64,000 nucleotides of DNA, taken from contig NC_083337.1 of the NCBI RefSeq assembly GCF_019175385.1, positions 50,320,938 to 50,384,937 on the forward strand, in the 5' to 3' direction. This stretch comes from Lycium barbarum. Lineage: Eukaryota > Streptophyta > Magnoliopsida > Solanales > Solanaceae. How positions within the stretch are numbered: the first letter of the stretch is position 1; the number at the start of each line of letters is the position of its first letter. The position numbers were made by a program, and so were the translations under genes. The notes beneath the pieces are model-generated. The model saw nothing but the letters and a program-made list of their open reading frames with translations. It had not been told where the DNA came from and did no database searches. Of this stretch, positions 1 through 11,930 are shown one piece after another.

Positions 1-785
1 ATGAAAGTTTAGCGAATCAAGGAGAATAAGTTTCGCCAATGCGATATGTTGTATTCCGGACTATGACTCGAATCACTCACACCGAAGGAATTTTAGGTAC
101 ATTTAGATATGCGGTAAAGTACTCTAAGGGGTAACAGAAGGAGTAAAAAAGGCCACACGTTACCAGGGATAAGTATAAGGGACAATCCGACATAAAATAA
201 TCACTGAGAATAATAAGTCACTAGCAAGAAAATGCTATTGCAAATCATCTGGGCGCTACCATAGGTGGAACTATGATGGTATTGTATGGGATTAAAGAGT
301 CCGACCAAGGAATAAAAAGGAGGTGATATGGTGTGTATATATAAGGTCAACTAGTACAAAGAGGGATGATCTAAAATAGCACCAGAGAAGCAAGTAAGGA
401 AAGGTGCCATATCTGAACAAGAGAATTTGTCTACTAGTAGGGAAATAAGGAGCAAGGAAAAAGAGTACAACAATTAAGAGTGCTCACAGACCGGCAGGGA
501 TCAGTAGCAATCGTGAGTTAGGACCATCTTAATGGCAACAGGTCCCAGGACGGTAGCTAGATATCAGTTGACCACTAGGTACATACATAAGAACATGAGG
601 ATATGGAACTAATGAATGAGTTTGACAAATAATTGGGAGAATATGAAAGAAGAATAATGAGCCCATAGTATAAGAGCATGGAGATTAGGAACTAAAGGAG
701 GACAACCATTTCATGAAACAAATGAAAGTGTCGTAAGCTCGCAAGCTACAGTATTCAAGGACGAATGTTTCTAAGGGGGGAAGGA
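1..785 (+). mobile_element. E0: 3' end of the interior of a + strand LTR retrotransposon
   Basis: No coding domain is recognisable in any frame here. The stretch is assigned to an element interior because it ends in a conserved pre-PPT motif (ATTCAAGGACGAATG-like, about 753-767) and a polypurine tract, directly followed by an LTR that begins TGTTACACC. The same ending occurs at every other element 3' end in this window. The left boundary lies outside the window. Base composition is A/G-rich, as in the interiors of E2b and E4, so a non-autonomous element is likely, but a decayed gag-pol element cannot be excluded. Confidence 0.6.
773..785 (+). other. Polypurine tract (PPT) of E0
   Basis: AAGGGGGGAAGGA immediately precedes the LTR start TGTTACACC. 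In LTR retrotransposons the PPT primes plus-strand DNA synthesis at the 3' LTR boundary. Confidence 0.75.
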
Positions 786-1773
786 TGTTACACCTCACAC
801 TTTCAGAGCATGAGTATGCCACATGCTTCACCATACTAATGGAGTATCAGAGACATCCCATGAAGTTTTGGAAGGTACAAGCATTGGGAAGTACGCAACA
901 ATGAAGTAAAGGATGAATTACGATCTCGTAAGTCGTAACCGGGAAGGACAACCTTGGAACCAAAGGAAATGACCATTATAAAGTATGATTAATGATAAAT
1001 ATCATGTATGGAGAGTTTTGGAGGATTCCGAGACCAAGCAAATCGAAGAAAATAAGTTTGTAAAAAATTTGGAAAAAAGTTGACAAAATTTTGGATAGAA
1101 TTTTGGGTCAACTTTGGAGGGGTATATCTCTGGATATATTAGGAGTTTTAAAGTGTTTCAAAAGCCTAAAATGAAGATCATCAAGTCTAGTTTCCAACGC
1201 AGCAAACTTTTCATCAATATGACATAGGTGTAGGGAGTTATTGGCGTTTTAAAACGGTGGATTATAACCTGAATATATTATCCCTATGGTTATTAGGATT
1301 ATTCATGTGTTAGTTGGAAAAATGGAGAAGAACATATATGAAATCTACGAATAGAATGTAAAGGATGAGGCGTAGGAGTATGGATTGCTTCGGAATACAA
1401 TTAAGGATATTTTGAACTAAAATATGATATGGAAAATATATGCATATATTTATGAAGGGTGTGGAATGAATTATGAAAGGAGAGTTGGGTTTGAATGACA
1501 TTTGTTATTCATTAAACGAGCTTGCCGCTCGATATGATTCTTAAAGTAATCAAAGAGGTTTATATTGGATTATATTTTAGTTGTTGCTATTGTTGATTGT
1601 TTTTGTTGTTGTTGGGCTGTTTGATGAACCTTAGTGGTCTTTGGGATGTAATATAAACAGGGGAGATACTGCCCGAATTTCGACGTATTTTAAAAGAATT
1701 AATTTGAAGACTTAAGATAAGCATATGATGATAAGCCTAACAGTGGTATAAATTCTCTTGAATGTAGATTTAC
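786..1773 (+). repeat. E0 3' LTR, 5' portion, interrupted by E1
   Basis: The LTR starts TGTTACACC after the PPT. Its U3 has a stretch resembling S2 (a 'gagtttt...tctagtttccaa' block near 1143-1198). A decayed version of the CCGAAATTTCGG palindrome lies near 1670. A splice-acceptor-like TTGAATGTAG ends at 1767; six bases later the sequence is cut by minus-strand LTR E1, so E1 landed inside the candidate micro-exon. The remainder of this LTR is not found in the window. No clear TATA box was identified. Confidence 0.65.
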
Positions 1774-4700
1774 TGTCACACCCTAATCTTGATAGGGCAT
1801 GATGGGCACCCGACCCCATACTCAGGGCCGAGCGAACCCCTTTTAGCTCTCGTTATGTTCATAACCTCACTGGACTCTTGAGTTACGAAATGAAATGCAT
1901 AATAAAAACTTGTCAAAACCATTCTTTTCGTCGTTCTCAAATCAAGTAAAATCTGTAATCATATGGAATTTGTAACATAATGCATAATGGTACGACGACT
2001 TGCAGAGCCGTTTACAAGACTGACATGCTATACACGTGACTCTGTCTGCAAAGTCTCTAACATAAATCAAGATACCATAATCATGAATACTCTGACTCGG
2101 CAACACTCCGGAAGGAAATGGAGCTCGCCAATCCAGCTGGTACATCTCCTAGCAATGTCCTCTACTCATCTGTATACACCTGCGTGGCATGAAACCCAGC
2201 CCCCGAAGAAAGGGGGTCAGTATGAGCAATGTACTGAGTATGTAAGCCATGAATAGTAACATAGTAAGGGATGTAAAGTATGAGTAATAACAGAATGGAC
2301 ATATAGGGCATACTGTAAGATAAAAGAGTAACCTGTACAATGAATGCCTTTTGGCGGTACCATGCATGCTGAGTGCTGCGGAGCGTGCAGCTCGATCCAC
2401 ATATATACATATATACATAGTAATACTTCCTTTGAAAAACGTTTATGTTTCATATATATAGAAAATAGAACATAACATATTGCCGAGGTGTCGGTTCCGA
2501 TCCATTTAGCCACATATATCCCGCGTCCGGGCGTCCCGCATCCGGGATGATATCATGTCATATACAGATACATGTATCGTGTGCATATCCCAGCGTCTAT
2601 AGCGCTCTGGCCCTTTTTCCTATCTTCCCCGTATACATATACATATACATATACATATATCATATAAGCAGCATGCAGAAGAGCCCAAAGAAAGTCATGT
2701 ATCTATCGGAGTGACGTAAGGTCGGTAACCTCCGATTATATTATGGAATAATCATCGTGGCCTTGTCTCACCTTGAAGGAACAATTATTATAAGGTGAGA
2801 CTATCAGTGAAGAATAACATTAAGAGAAAACATAGAGTAAGATCATAAATCTCATAGGGCGTCAATTCATATACTTTAGAATCTTTAAAAATAGTCGTCA
2901 TCCATGAATAAAATTGGGAAATCAAGAGATAGATCAACATTCTTATACCGTCTTTGAAATCGTAAACTCGGAACCTTTAAACATGAAATCATGCTAATCA
3001 TAGTCATCATAGAAATATTCTCATCCTTGACATCGTCGTTGTCATTGTAAAACATATCCATCGTTGTTTTCATAAAGGCTTACGGAGTCATAAACCTCTA
3101 TTTGGAAAAATACGGACACTTTGGAAAACATTTACGGTTATCGGGAAAAGAAATCATGCCTTGGAATCATACACATCTACTTTTGGAAATAAGGGGGCTA
3201 TGAAAACATTTATGGAATTGTAATCATAGGAATCATGCCTTTGAAAGAAAGGGACGAGCCTTAACATACCTGTTCCACCTCCTATTAGCTATGCTTATTT
3301 GTCCAAGCTCGCTAGTCTACATTCAAGAGGATTTACACAATCATTAGACTCATCGTTATACGCTTATCTTAGTCCTTCGAATAAATTCATTTATAATCTG
3401 CCGAAATTTCGGCAGGATTTCCCCTGTTTGTATGCCTAGCCCAAAATTACAATTCAGCAACCAATCAACAACAACAATAATACCAACATCAACAACACCA
3501 TTATTCATACCAATATATTCCATAAACACCCCACACGATGTTTTTCTCCATATACAACAACAATATACACTTCTTTCCATCCCAATCAAGGAGTATAATC
3601 TCATCAACACACCAACAATGTTAGATACCATTTTTTATACGCATAAATCAGTCCATCCACACAGCCACAACATGTTCAGAACAGCCCATAAACACAACAA
3701 CTACAACACAACACTTTATGACCCTTCCTCCATAACTATTTTCATTTTTAAAGCTTGCTAGACCTTCAAATAAACTCAACACAAGAGATGGGATGAATAA
3801 CATACCTTATATTTGAAGAAAATCAGCCACATAAACTATTTCCAACACCAAGCTTAAGTAGAAGCAATAATAATCACCTTTCACGGACTAGTTTGGCGTA
3901 ATTTTGTTAAATTCTTGGTTTATCAGGACTATAGTGTTTGGGGAGGTGTGGAGAATTTTCTAGGACCTTTGAGAATGTTATTATGCTGAAAACATGAGGT
4001 TTATGGGGGTATTTATACCCCTGTTAGGTCGGTTTCACCGACCTCCTCATGTGGGGCCCGCGGAGCCATTTTGGCCCATTTTGGCAGCTTAGGGTCTTGC
4101 TCTTATAATGGCCATAACATTTGATCCCGACATCGTGTGAGGTCCCACGGTTGGAAATATAATTCAATTATCTACAACTTTCATTCTTTTTGTTTTTCCA
4201 AATTCTAAACTTATAATATCGTTTTGGCCCCTCGAAGTCGGATCATTCAAAAACGTTTCCTTAAATCATCCTTTTAGAGGGCTTATGCCCATTTTTGGCT
4301 TATGGGTCCTTCTTACGACTTGCTCAACTTTCCATATGCTACTTGTATGTCTCTTCATATGTCCTTTATAACACTCCGATGTGTGGGTCCCACTTAGCTT
4401 GCCGCGACGAGGGCTTTTCATCAAGTGCCATATGAACCAATTCACCCCATTGGGTCTCCAGATGTCATATATATGTTATTATTACATTATTATAATATAA
4501 CCTCCATCCCGACTCTGAACCTCAAATTTTGTTCAGCGCGTTCGCGCAGACCATATTTCCTAGTCTACCAGCCTGACTTGTAACGTCCATATCTCCTTAC
4601 CCCGATGTCTGATTGAGGAGCGGTTTGTTGCGTTGGAAACTAGACTTCCCGAACTTCACTTTTAAACTTTTGTTTCACTTCAAAACTCTTAATACACTAA

Positions 4701-4920
4701 AACATATTCTTGCCCAACTTTCCTTGAGAGCCTCGGAAGCCTAATCTCCTTAACTCACTGGTTTTCCAATCCTCCTATAACCTATTACGCGAACTCAAAC
4801 TCTTATAATCGTAACACGAGTACCTATGATCTTGCATCTTCTCGATACCAATTCCGATGTCTGCGATTGAATAGTTAATGCCTCACAAATCTCAACATAC
4901 AGAAATTACGGGGTGTAACA
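1774..4920 (-). repeat. E1 3' LTR (3147 bp, minus strand)
   Basis: Boundaries are TGTCACACCC at 1774 (the reverse of an LTR 3' end, GGGTGTGACA) and GTGTAACA at 4920, next to the reversed PPT. Minus-strand order: GC palindrome-like CAGCGCGTTCGCGCAG at 4534-4549; TATA box at 4007-4018; first splice-donor-like AAG|GTATGT at 3806/3805; palindrome CCGAAATTTCGG at 3401-3412; micro-exon-like block 3270-3316 ending CAG|GTATG; hairpin GTCTCACCTT...AAGGTGAGAC at 2765-2801; second hairpin region with TGACGTAAG at 2706-2735; the CAGTAC/GTACTG-type triple-hairpin block near 2193-2255. No 5' partner LTR is in the window. Confidence 0.8.
4007..4018 (-). promoter_or_regulatory. TATA box of the E1 LTR
   Basis: On the minus strand the sequence reads TATAAATACCCC, a strong plant-type TATA box inside the LTR. 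It is a candidate pol II core promoter for the element. Start-site mapping is not possible from sequence alone. Confidence 0.5.
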
Positions 4921-4934
4921 TCCTTCCCCCCTTA
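4921..4934 (-). other. Polypurine tract of E1
   Basis: The plus-strand text TCCTTCCCCCCTTA is the reverse complement of TAAGGGGGGAAGGA, directly abutting the LTR. A decayed pre-PPT hairpin motif lies next to it (about 4943-4956). Confidence 0.75.
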
Positions 4935-6002
4935 GAAAAGATTCATCCTTGAATGTTGCAATATTGCCAACCCACGACACCATCTTTGATTCCTTAGAAC
5001 TGTTATTCTTCCCTTAGGGTCCGATTACCATTTGTTTAGACTCTAACTTGGCTCAGTTTCTTCTTATTTTCCCTTAACTCCTTCGTTGGTCCAGGCAGAT
5101 TCTTTCACTTCTTTGCTTGCAAGTACATGGTCAGAAATTAACTAGCATCTTGATCTCATCCGTCTCCATTATTATAGTCTTGACTTATCGTGTCGTAACT
5201 GTTCATCGGCTCGTAAGTATTTCTCTTTTTCCTCATTCCTTGTTTCCCTTGTTAGCAACACACTATCTTTCTCATATACGGTACCCTTATTGTCAATTCA
5301 TTTCTACGTCCTTTCGTTACCTTCACGATATGCCAACACACCTCGAACTTTGGCTCCGAGCTAATAAATCTTCTTTTCTGGAGCTTGAAACGTCATAGCT
5401 CCTTTCAAGTCTAGTATGTTCTTCCCCTCTTATTAAGTAGGTCCTTATACGCTAATAGTCTTCGAGTACCCTCGTCTTCGATAATTATCTACCGCCCTTC
5501 ACTATCTTCTTAAGGCCGGGGTTTCGTCATCGTATGGTCTGACTTGTATATCATCGTGGTCACCATTCTCTTAGCCCCACTTATTGAAATCGATTCTCAA
5601 ACCCCACACGTTCCTCTCTTGTTTCATATTACCACACTCTATCCCTTTCACATGCCTACCTTCGAATTTTTACCCAAATAGTCTCGTGCCTTGCCTGTAG
5701 TTTCTCTCGGGGGCTTCACTCACTCATGTTTCTTACCTTTCACCTTTTTCCGACATTTTGATATCCTTACCTTCCATCTACTCACTTTCCTTCTTTTCCA
5801 ACTATCATTGTATTAGGACTTTCCAATCTTAACCGGTAGTGGAAGCAACATCAGCTCACCTTGTAACACTTGTACCATATCTTTTGTTTTGTCTCTTGAA
5901 CTTTGTTACCTTGTTCGATTGATGCCTTCCATACACCGCAACGTTGGTTGCCGGGATACACATACCCATCGATACAGTCACAAATAGGATACCATATGTA
6001 TA

Positions 6003-6004
<2 letters not shown>

Positions 6005-6047
<43 letters not shown>
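6005..6047. repeat. (TA)n microsatellite in the E1 interior
   Basis: An uninterrupted TA dinucleotide run of about 43 bases. It produces spurious Tyr-Ile repeat reading frames in several frames; these are not genes. Confidence 0.95.
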
Positions 6048-6048
<1 letters not shown>

Positions 6049-6260
6049 CTACCATCTCGCTTACAAAATATTTTCAAATGTTATTCAACCTCATCCTAGT
6101 TCCAGAGCTGGGATGCACTTTCTTTCTCTTCACCGGTCTAGTCTGCCTCGTCCTACGCGACCTCCTAAGGTTTCCAACCATTCCGTATACTCTAATTTCC
6201 CTTAGGCTACTCTAGCTTCTCCTTTGCCTCTTTTGTCTAAATCTATAGGACTTCTAGTAC

Positions 6261-6364
6261 ACTTCCCAAGGGGGTCACCCATCCTAATATTTCTCTCACC
6301 TTAGCACGCTTAACCTTGAAACTTCGATGAAATACAATGCATTAATGCCGATATAACCGCATCC
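6261..6364 (-). pseudogene. 5S rRNA-derived segment carried by E1
   Basis: Read on the minus strand it begins GGATGCGG at 6364 and ends GGGAAGT at 6261, following the order of a plant 5S rRNA gene but diverged. The internal promoter box C (AGGATGGGTGACC) is intact, and the box A region (GGTTAAGCGTGC) is recognisable. The last ~17 bases of 5S are absent. Flanks match the corresponding flanks in E3 and E4 (for example a 'catgtaataaaggtcatg'-like stretch just upstream), so it is an inherited part of this element family rather than an independent insertion. Orientation is sense relative to E1. Confidence 0.8.
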
Positions 6365-6532
6365 ACCTCTCCGCATGACCTTTATTACATGATCTGGAGC
6401 AAGTTGAAGTCTTACAGATTCCGAGACATTCTCGTAACACGTCTTTCTCCTTAACAATTACTATTTTAGCCTTTTCAATCCCCAATATTGACCTTTCACC
6501 TGTGTGTATGGCTACCTTTCATCCTGGATTTC

Positions 6533-8125
6533 TGTTATATCCCGTATTTTATACATTCGAATATTTTAAGGCAGTCGTGGTAGGTTAAGGAAATGACCAT
6601 ATTCCAAAATTATTTTAATGTACAAGTTGGTTATGAATATTATTATATGGAAATATTGAGAAAGGTTAAGGGAAAAAGGGAAATTCACAAAATGGCTCAT
6701 GGTAATATTGCGGAAGGTTAGGGGCAAAACGGGAATTTCACAAATGTTCAAGAAAATTCTTAAAAGGGCCATTGGCCGTGTAAGGGTGTGTGTATGTGGG
6801 TCCCATTATTTTATGGCCATGTGATCATATATATGGACCAAGGCTTATAAGGCAAGATATTAGTCATCTTTTAATTTAAAAAAAAATTCAAGAAAAAGGA
6901 AGACAATTCTAGAAAAAGAAAGAAGGGGGCATGTGGTCTATTAGTATGAGTAATGTATATATATATATGGGAGAGATGATAAAAGACTCATTAGTCATCC
7001 TTTACAACTCTAGAAAGTGGGAGAAACATGAAAAAAAAACAAGCATATTCGGCCATGGTTGGCCGAATTGAGGTTCAAGGAAAGGGACCAAAAAAATTAA
7101 TTCTTCTAGTTTCTCTACCAATTGGAGCATCCTCTTTAACATGGGAGAGTTTTTGGAGCAAGAAAATTACTCATTTTTGCAAAACAAATACCTTGGCCGA
7201 AAGTTGAAGGATAAGTGGAAAAGGTAAGACTTAATCTCTTTCTCTTATGTGTTTTGGATAGTTAGTACATGCTGTAGTGCGGAGAAATGAATGAAAAACA
7301 TGAAATCATGTATGTTGAAGTTGTGGCCGTGTGTTTGTGTAGTCAGCCGTGGGTGTGTTGTGTTATGTGGAAAGATTGAATTAATTTTATGTAGTATGTT
7401 GGTTGTTGTTGAAATGTATGGAAAAGGATGAAAACTCATGAGAATATGCATGTAGTTGTTGTGGCCGAATGATGGGTGGTTTGACAAGTTGTGGTGAATT
7501 GATTCTATTTAATATTTTAGTTGTTGTATTGTGAATTTCATGAAGAAAAATGAAGGTTTGATGGCTTAAAATGAACTTGTAATTGTTATCAGAATATTGA
7601 AGAAGTTAATGCGACATTAGCTTGAATTCTTACATTGCATGAGTAATATTGCTAATGCATGGTTGTTGATATGGATTTTGAACCTAGAATAAGAGAAATG
7701 TGTGGTTAATATTTTTGTTGAAGTTGGAGGATTCGGGTAGCATTGGATCATTATGAATATTGTAGTATTGTTAGAATAATTGTTGGTATTGTTGTTGATA
7801 ATGTGGCCGAGTTCCATTCTCGGGTTTGTTGTTGAATTGGACGAGTTAGATTCTCGGGGATGGTGTATTTACAGGGGAGATGCTGCCGAAATTTCGGTAG
7901 ATTATAAATGAATTTGTTTGAAGGATTAAGACAAGTATATGGTGATGAATCTAATGATTGCGTCAATCTTCTTGAATGTAGACTAGCGATAGCGAGCTTG
8001 GACGATTAAGCGTAGCTAATAGGACGTGGAACAGGTATGTAAGGCTCGTCCCTTTTCTTTCAAGGCATGAATCCGATGCTATGAATTCATAATTGCTCCC
8101 GTATTTTCCTTGTTTTCAGAGCTAG
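6533..8125 (+). repeat. E2a: + strand LTR fragment (5' ~1.6 kb of an LTR)
   Basis: It begins TGTTATATCCCG at 6533 and is similar, but only roughly 75-85% by eye, to the LTRs at 10111 and 33382. Contents: TATA-like tatatatatatat near 6956-6970; first donor AAG|GTAAG at 7223/7224; palindrome CCGAAATTTCGG 7886-7897; acceptor TTGAATGTAG ending 7981; micro-exon-like block 7982-8034; donor GTATGTAAGGCT from 8035. LTR similarity fades near 8110-8130, before the hairpin and terminal modules, so the 3' half is missing. Flanking bases ATTTC (6528-6532) do not match the duplication expected from the right end at 13076. Confidence 0.65.
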
Positions 8126-8825
8126 TGCTGCAATACCGAGAAGAGAAGAGTGTTCAAAGAGGAAGAAACCCAAGAGGGTTAAGGATGAAAGTAGGAAAAA
8201 TATACAAATGGGTTGGTCAAAGCAAGAGGATAGCGTTTAGGCGCAGGGCAATTGGAAACCCCTAACCATAGGCGTAACAAGGATACCTTAACGAGGTAGC
8301 GGTAGGGACTCAATTACACGTCAAGGAAAGAATAAGGATGACGAGTCGACACTGCTGATCGGGAAGTTATTGATATGGAACAAGAATTTATGTGAGGTCT
8401 GAAAGATTTGATCTTAGAAAAAATGAAATGAAATATAAAGAATTTGCATGGAAGACCGCTCAGTCATAGTGCCATAAATGTAGTCAAAGGATTCAACGAG
8501 GAAGGGCAGAGAAAGTGTAAATTAGAAGGAATCTGTGCTGCGAGTAAAAGTAGCAGGACGTTCGAAAATATGGACGCACGGCTGCAGTACAAGCGCATAG
8601 TTAATAAGACTTACGAGTAAGCGAGCTAAATGTGCGAGAGAACTAATAGTGGATGAAAAGATATGGGAATGATGACAAGAACGAGGATATCGACAAAAAA
8701 TGAAAAGAAACCTTATAGTAAGAAGTTTCGAAATGTTATGCACAGAGTTGGAAAGAAAGACGAGGAATAAGGTAATTATCGTAGACGAAGGTATTTGAAT
8801 ACTGTTGGCGTATAAGGAGCCCCTT

Positions 8826-8844
8826 AAAGGGGGGGGGGGGGAGA
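8826..8844 (+). other. Internal purine tract (candidate central PPT)
   Basis: AAA followed by ~13 G and AGA is preceded by CCCCTT, as in E4 at 38656-38668 and, reversed and less exact, E3 near 33170-33195. It resembles the 3' PPT but no LTR start follows it. A central PPT role is inference. Confidence 0.35.
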
Positions 8845-10093
8845 CCATATCATGCTAGACTTAAAAAGGAATCACAACAATTCCAAGCGCCAAGAAAGGA
8901 AATTTATTAGCTTGGGACCAGAATCCGAAACATGTCGGCACATCAAAAGGATACATGGAAGAAGTAGAAACGAATGGACAATGAGTGTACCGTGAGGCCG
9001 ACATGAAGGGAAAAGAGGGAAGACACTTTGAGAGAATGCTGCGTGCCAACACAAACTATGATATGATTACGCCATGATTGGGATCCCTCATACCGGGCAA
9101 ATTTGTACCGTACCAAAGTACGCAGTAACATGTTTCAAAGAGCAATAAAGATTTACAAGCCAAACTCATGAAGGATAATGAAGAGAACGATAAGACTCAA
9201 AGGATATTTTGGATGACAACGACTACTATAACGAAAGTATCGACAATTGGTAGTTTGAAATTTTTGAAAGAAAGGAAGGACACAGTGCCTGTGAATGAAA
9301 TAACAGGGTTCGTTGGATACTAGAGAGTAGTTCATGGACCATTAATTATACGAAATATGAGAAGATACGCTATGAAATTATATGAACCATCGATGTGAAG
9401 TGATGCTCGATCATATTTGTAAGGAATCCACACCAAAGAGCCAATAAGGAATAACGATGGATGAAACGAACGCCAACACAAAAAAATCAAAGACAGGTAT
9501 GCTTGTGTCGAGAAATGTGAGAGAAGGGAATAAAGAAAAGCCAAAGTAAGAACTCGAAGATGTTGCGAATTAAGAAGCTAAGTGAATTTGGATCGTAAGT
9601 AACCATAAGTGTGACTGGACTACGAAGGATGATAAATGGTACAGAAACATTACGCACATACGTTTTTGGACAGATAATTAGAATGAAAGATTGAAAAAAA
9701 AAATATAGTGACAAGACATAAGGAAACAGGGGGTGAAGGAAAGAGAACACCAAAGGCCGATGGATACTTATAGCATGATAAGCCAGACCACAATACCGTA
9801 GATCAGATGAGAGCGAGGAACAGCCTGTGGCCATATTGGATCGTCAGATGAGAAAGTTATGTACCAAACCATGACTTCTATTAAGACATTGTGACGAAAC
9901 AGTAACCAAGAAGAGATGACATGGAATAAGGATTCATGTAAAGACCAAGGAGTTTGATTATAAAGGAAATAGGGTGAGGGATAAGGAATGGGCATGAAGG
10001 AAAGGACAACTATAAGAGGGACCCCCCCCCCCCCCAAAAAAAAATGTCATGAGACCCCATAAGATCAGTTGAACATTCGAGGACGAATGTTCT

Positions 10094-10110
10094 AAAGGGG
10101 GGGGGGGGGA
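10094..10110 (+). other. Polypurine tract of E2b
   Basis: AAA, a run of 13 G, then A immediately before the LTR start TGTTATAGCCCG. The G run is longer than in the other elements. Confidence 0.75.
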
Positions 10111-11871
10111 TGTTATAGCCCGTAGTTTGTACGTTCGGATAGTTCGAAGGCGTCGTGGTAAGTTAGGGGCAAGACCATTTTCTAAAATTATTTTAATGCA
10201 CAAGTTTTTATGAATATTACTCATGAATATTATTAGTATGGAAATATTGAGAACGGCTAAGGGTAAAAAGGGAAATTCACAAGATGGTTCATGGTAATAT
10301 TGCGAAAGGCTAGGGGCGAAATGGGAATTTCACAAGAAGGATACCTCACCAAATTAATGAAGTTTCAAGAAAAGGGCACCATGGCCGTGTGGTGCATATG
10401 GGACCCACCCACGACCATGTGTCCCTATTTTTATTTAAGGGGCTTGAGTATATATATATAGATAAGTGGTGGAAATAATAAAAATAAGAAGACATATTCA
10501 TCTTCAAGTTAAGAAGCTTGGAGAAGAAGAGAAAGAAAGAAGAAGAAAAAGGAGAGGTTCGGCCACCATGGCCAAAAATTTGTGTCCATGAAATTGATCA
10601 AGAAAAATTATTTTCTTGTAGTATTCCAAGCAATTGGAAGGTCCTCTTTAACATGGAATGATTGTTGAAGCAAGAAAACCATTCATTTTTGCAAGTTCAT
10701 AACCCTAGCCATGTAAGAAAACAAGTGGAAGAAGGTAAGGTTTCATCTTCTTTTGTATGTTGTAGATGGTTTGCATATGTTGTAGAGTGAAGAAATGGAT
10801 GAAATTCATAAAAATATGGAAGTTGTGTTGTGGCCGTGTATGTGTTGGTGTTGGCCGTGTATGTATTGTGTTGTGTAGAACAAATTAAATGATTTTATTT
10901 AGTAGTTTGATTGTTGTTGTTGGGAATTCCATAATAAAAATGAAAGTTTCATTGCTTGAAATGGAGTTGGAATCATTGTGGATTATGGAAGAAGTTAATG
11001 TGACATTAGTGTGGTTCCTTATGATTATAAGAATGAATGATATTGCTAAAGTATAGATTGTTGATGTAGTCTATGAATTTGGAAGAAAGGAAATGTGTTG
11101 TAATTGTTCTTGTTGAATTTGAAAGAATTCGGGTAGTGTATGTGTTGGTTGGGCCGTTTGAAATGTTGTGCGGGTTGTTGAAGTGTTCTTGAATATTGTT
11201 GAATGGTTTCGGATTAGTATTTGAATATGTGGACAAGTATGAATTGACTATAAAGGAAATGTTATTGAATTATGTAAAGGAGCTACTAATGTTGGAATTT
11301 ATTTTGAATTAATTGTTGAAGTTGGAGAATATGATTGTTGGTATTGTTATTGATAATTTGGCCGAGTTGCATTCTCGGGTGTGTTGTTGTTAAATTGGCC
11401 GAGTTAGATTCTCGGGGATGTTGTATTTACAGGGGAAATGCTGCCGAAATTTCGGTAGAATATAAGTGAATTCATTTGAAAGACTAAGACAAGTATATGT
11501 CAATGAATCTAACGATTATGTGAATTCTTTTGTATATAGACTAGCAAGCTTGGATAAATAAGCGTAGCTAATAGGACGGGGAGCAGGTATGTAAGGCTTA
11601 CCCTTTCTTTCATTTGGCATGACCTTTGTGAAACCAACATGACAAGGTAAATGTTTGATTTCAAAGAAACTCTCATTCTTAGAGCCACTGGGATGGCTAA
11701 CGTTCTTGATTTGCATAAGCTGTTTCGTATGGTTCTGATGTCTACCCATGATGTCCGAAGTCCCGTTTGATATGTTTCTGAATGACATTCGAAGGATAAT
11801 TAATATGACTAAAGTTTTGATTTCAAATGAAAATACGTTTGATTATTCCATTGAGTGTTTGGTATATTTTG

Positions 11872-11930
<59 letters not shown>

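Larger units (their letters stand above)
1774..6532 (-). mobile_element. E1: minus-strand non-autonomous Ty3/gypsy-like element, 3' LTR plus part of the interior
   Basis: Read on the minus strand, an interior segment (6532 down to 4921) ends in a PPT and is followed by a 3' LTR (4920 down to 1774). No gag, protease, RT or integrase similarity is visible in the interior. It carries a 5S rRNA-derived segment at 6261-6364 and is homologous to the interiors of E3 (33000-33381 and 42700-43300) and E4. The right part, including primer site and 5' LTR, is missing: at 6532 it abuts a + strand LTR. Best read as the remnant of a LARD-like element inserted in E0 and later truncated. Confidence 0.65.
8126..10110 (+). 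mobile_element. E2b interior: non-autonomous element, no recognisable gag-pol
   Basis: The region is homologous to the E4 interior: for example 8540-8600 matches 38360-38440 ('atatggacgcac' shared), and 9446-9480 matches 38688-38720. No retroviral domain is visible on either strand, and minus-strand open frames here share no motif with any family I know. E2b retains about 570 bases (roughly 8870-9440) that E4 lacks. The 5S-derived segment and primer site are absent because the left part is missing. It ends in a perfect 9-bp pre-PPT hairpin (GAACATTCG/CGAATGTTC, about 10069-10092) and the PPT. Long homopolymers (G 8829-8841, C about 10021-10034) suggest slippage. Confidence 0.6.

Noticed and set aside
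9332..10224. Minus-strand open frames of 70-115 codons in the E2b interior
   Set aside because: No motif, antisense to the element, and not retained in the homologous E4 interior.
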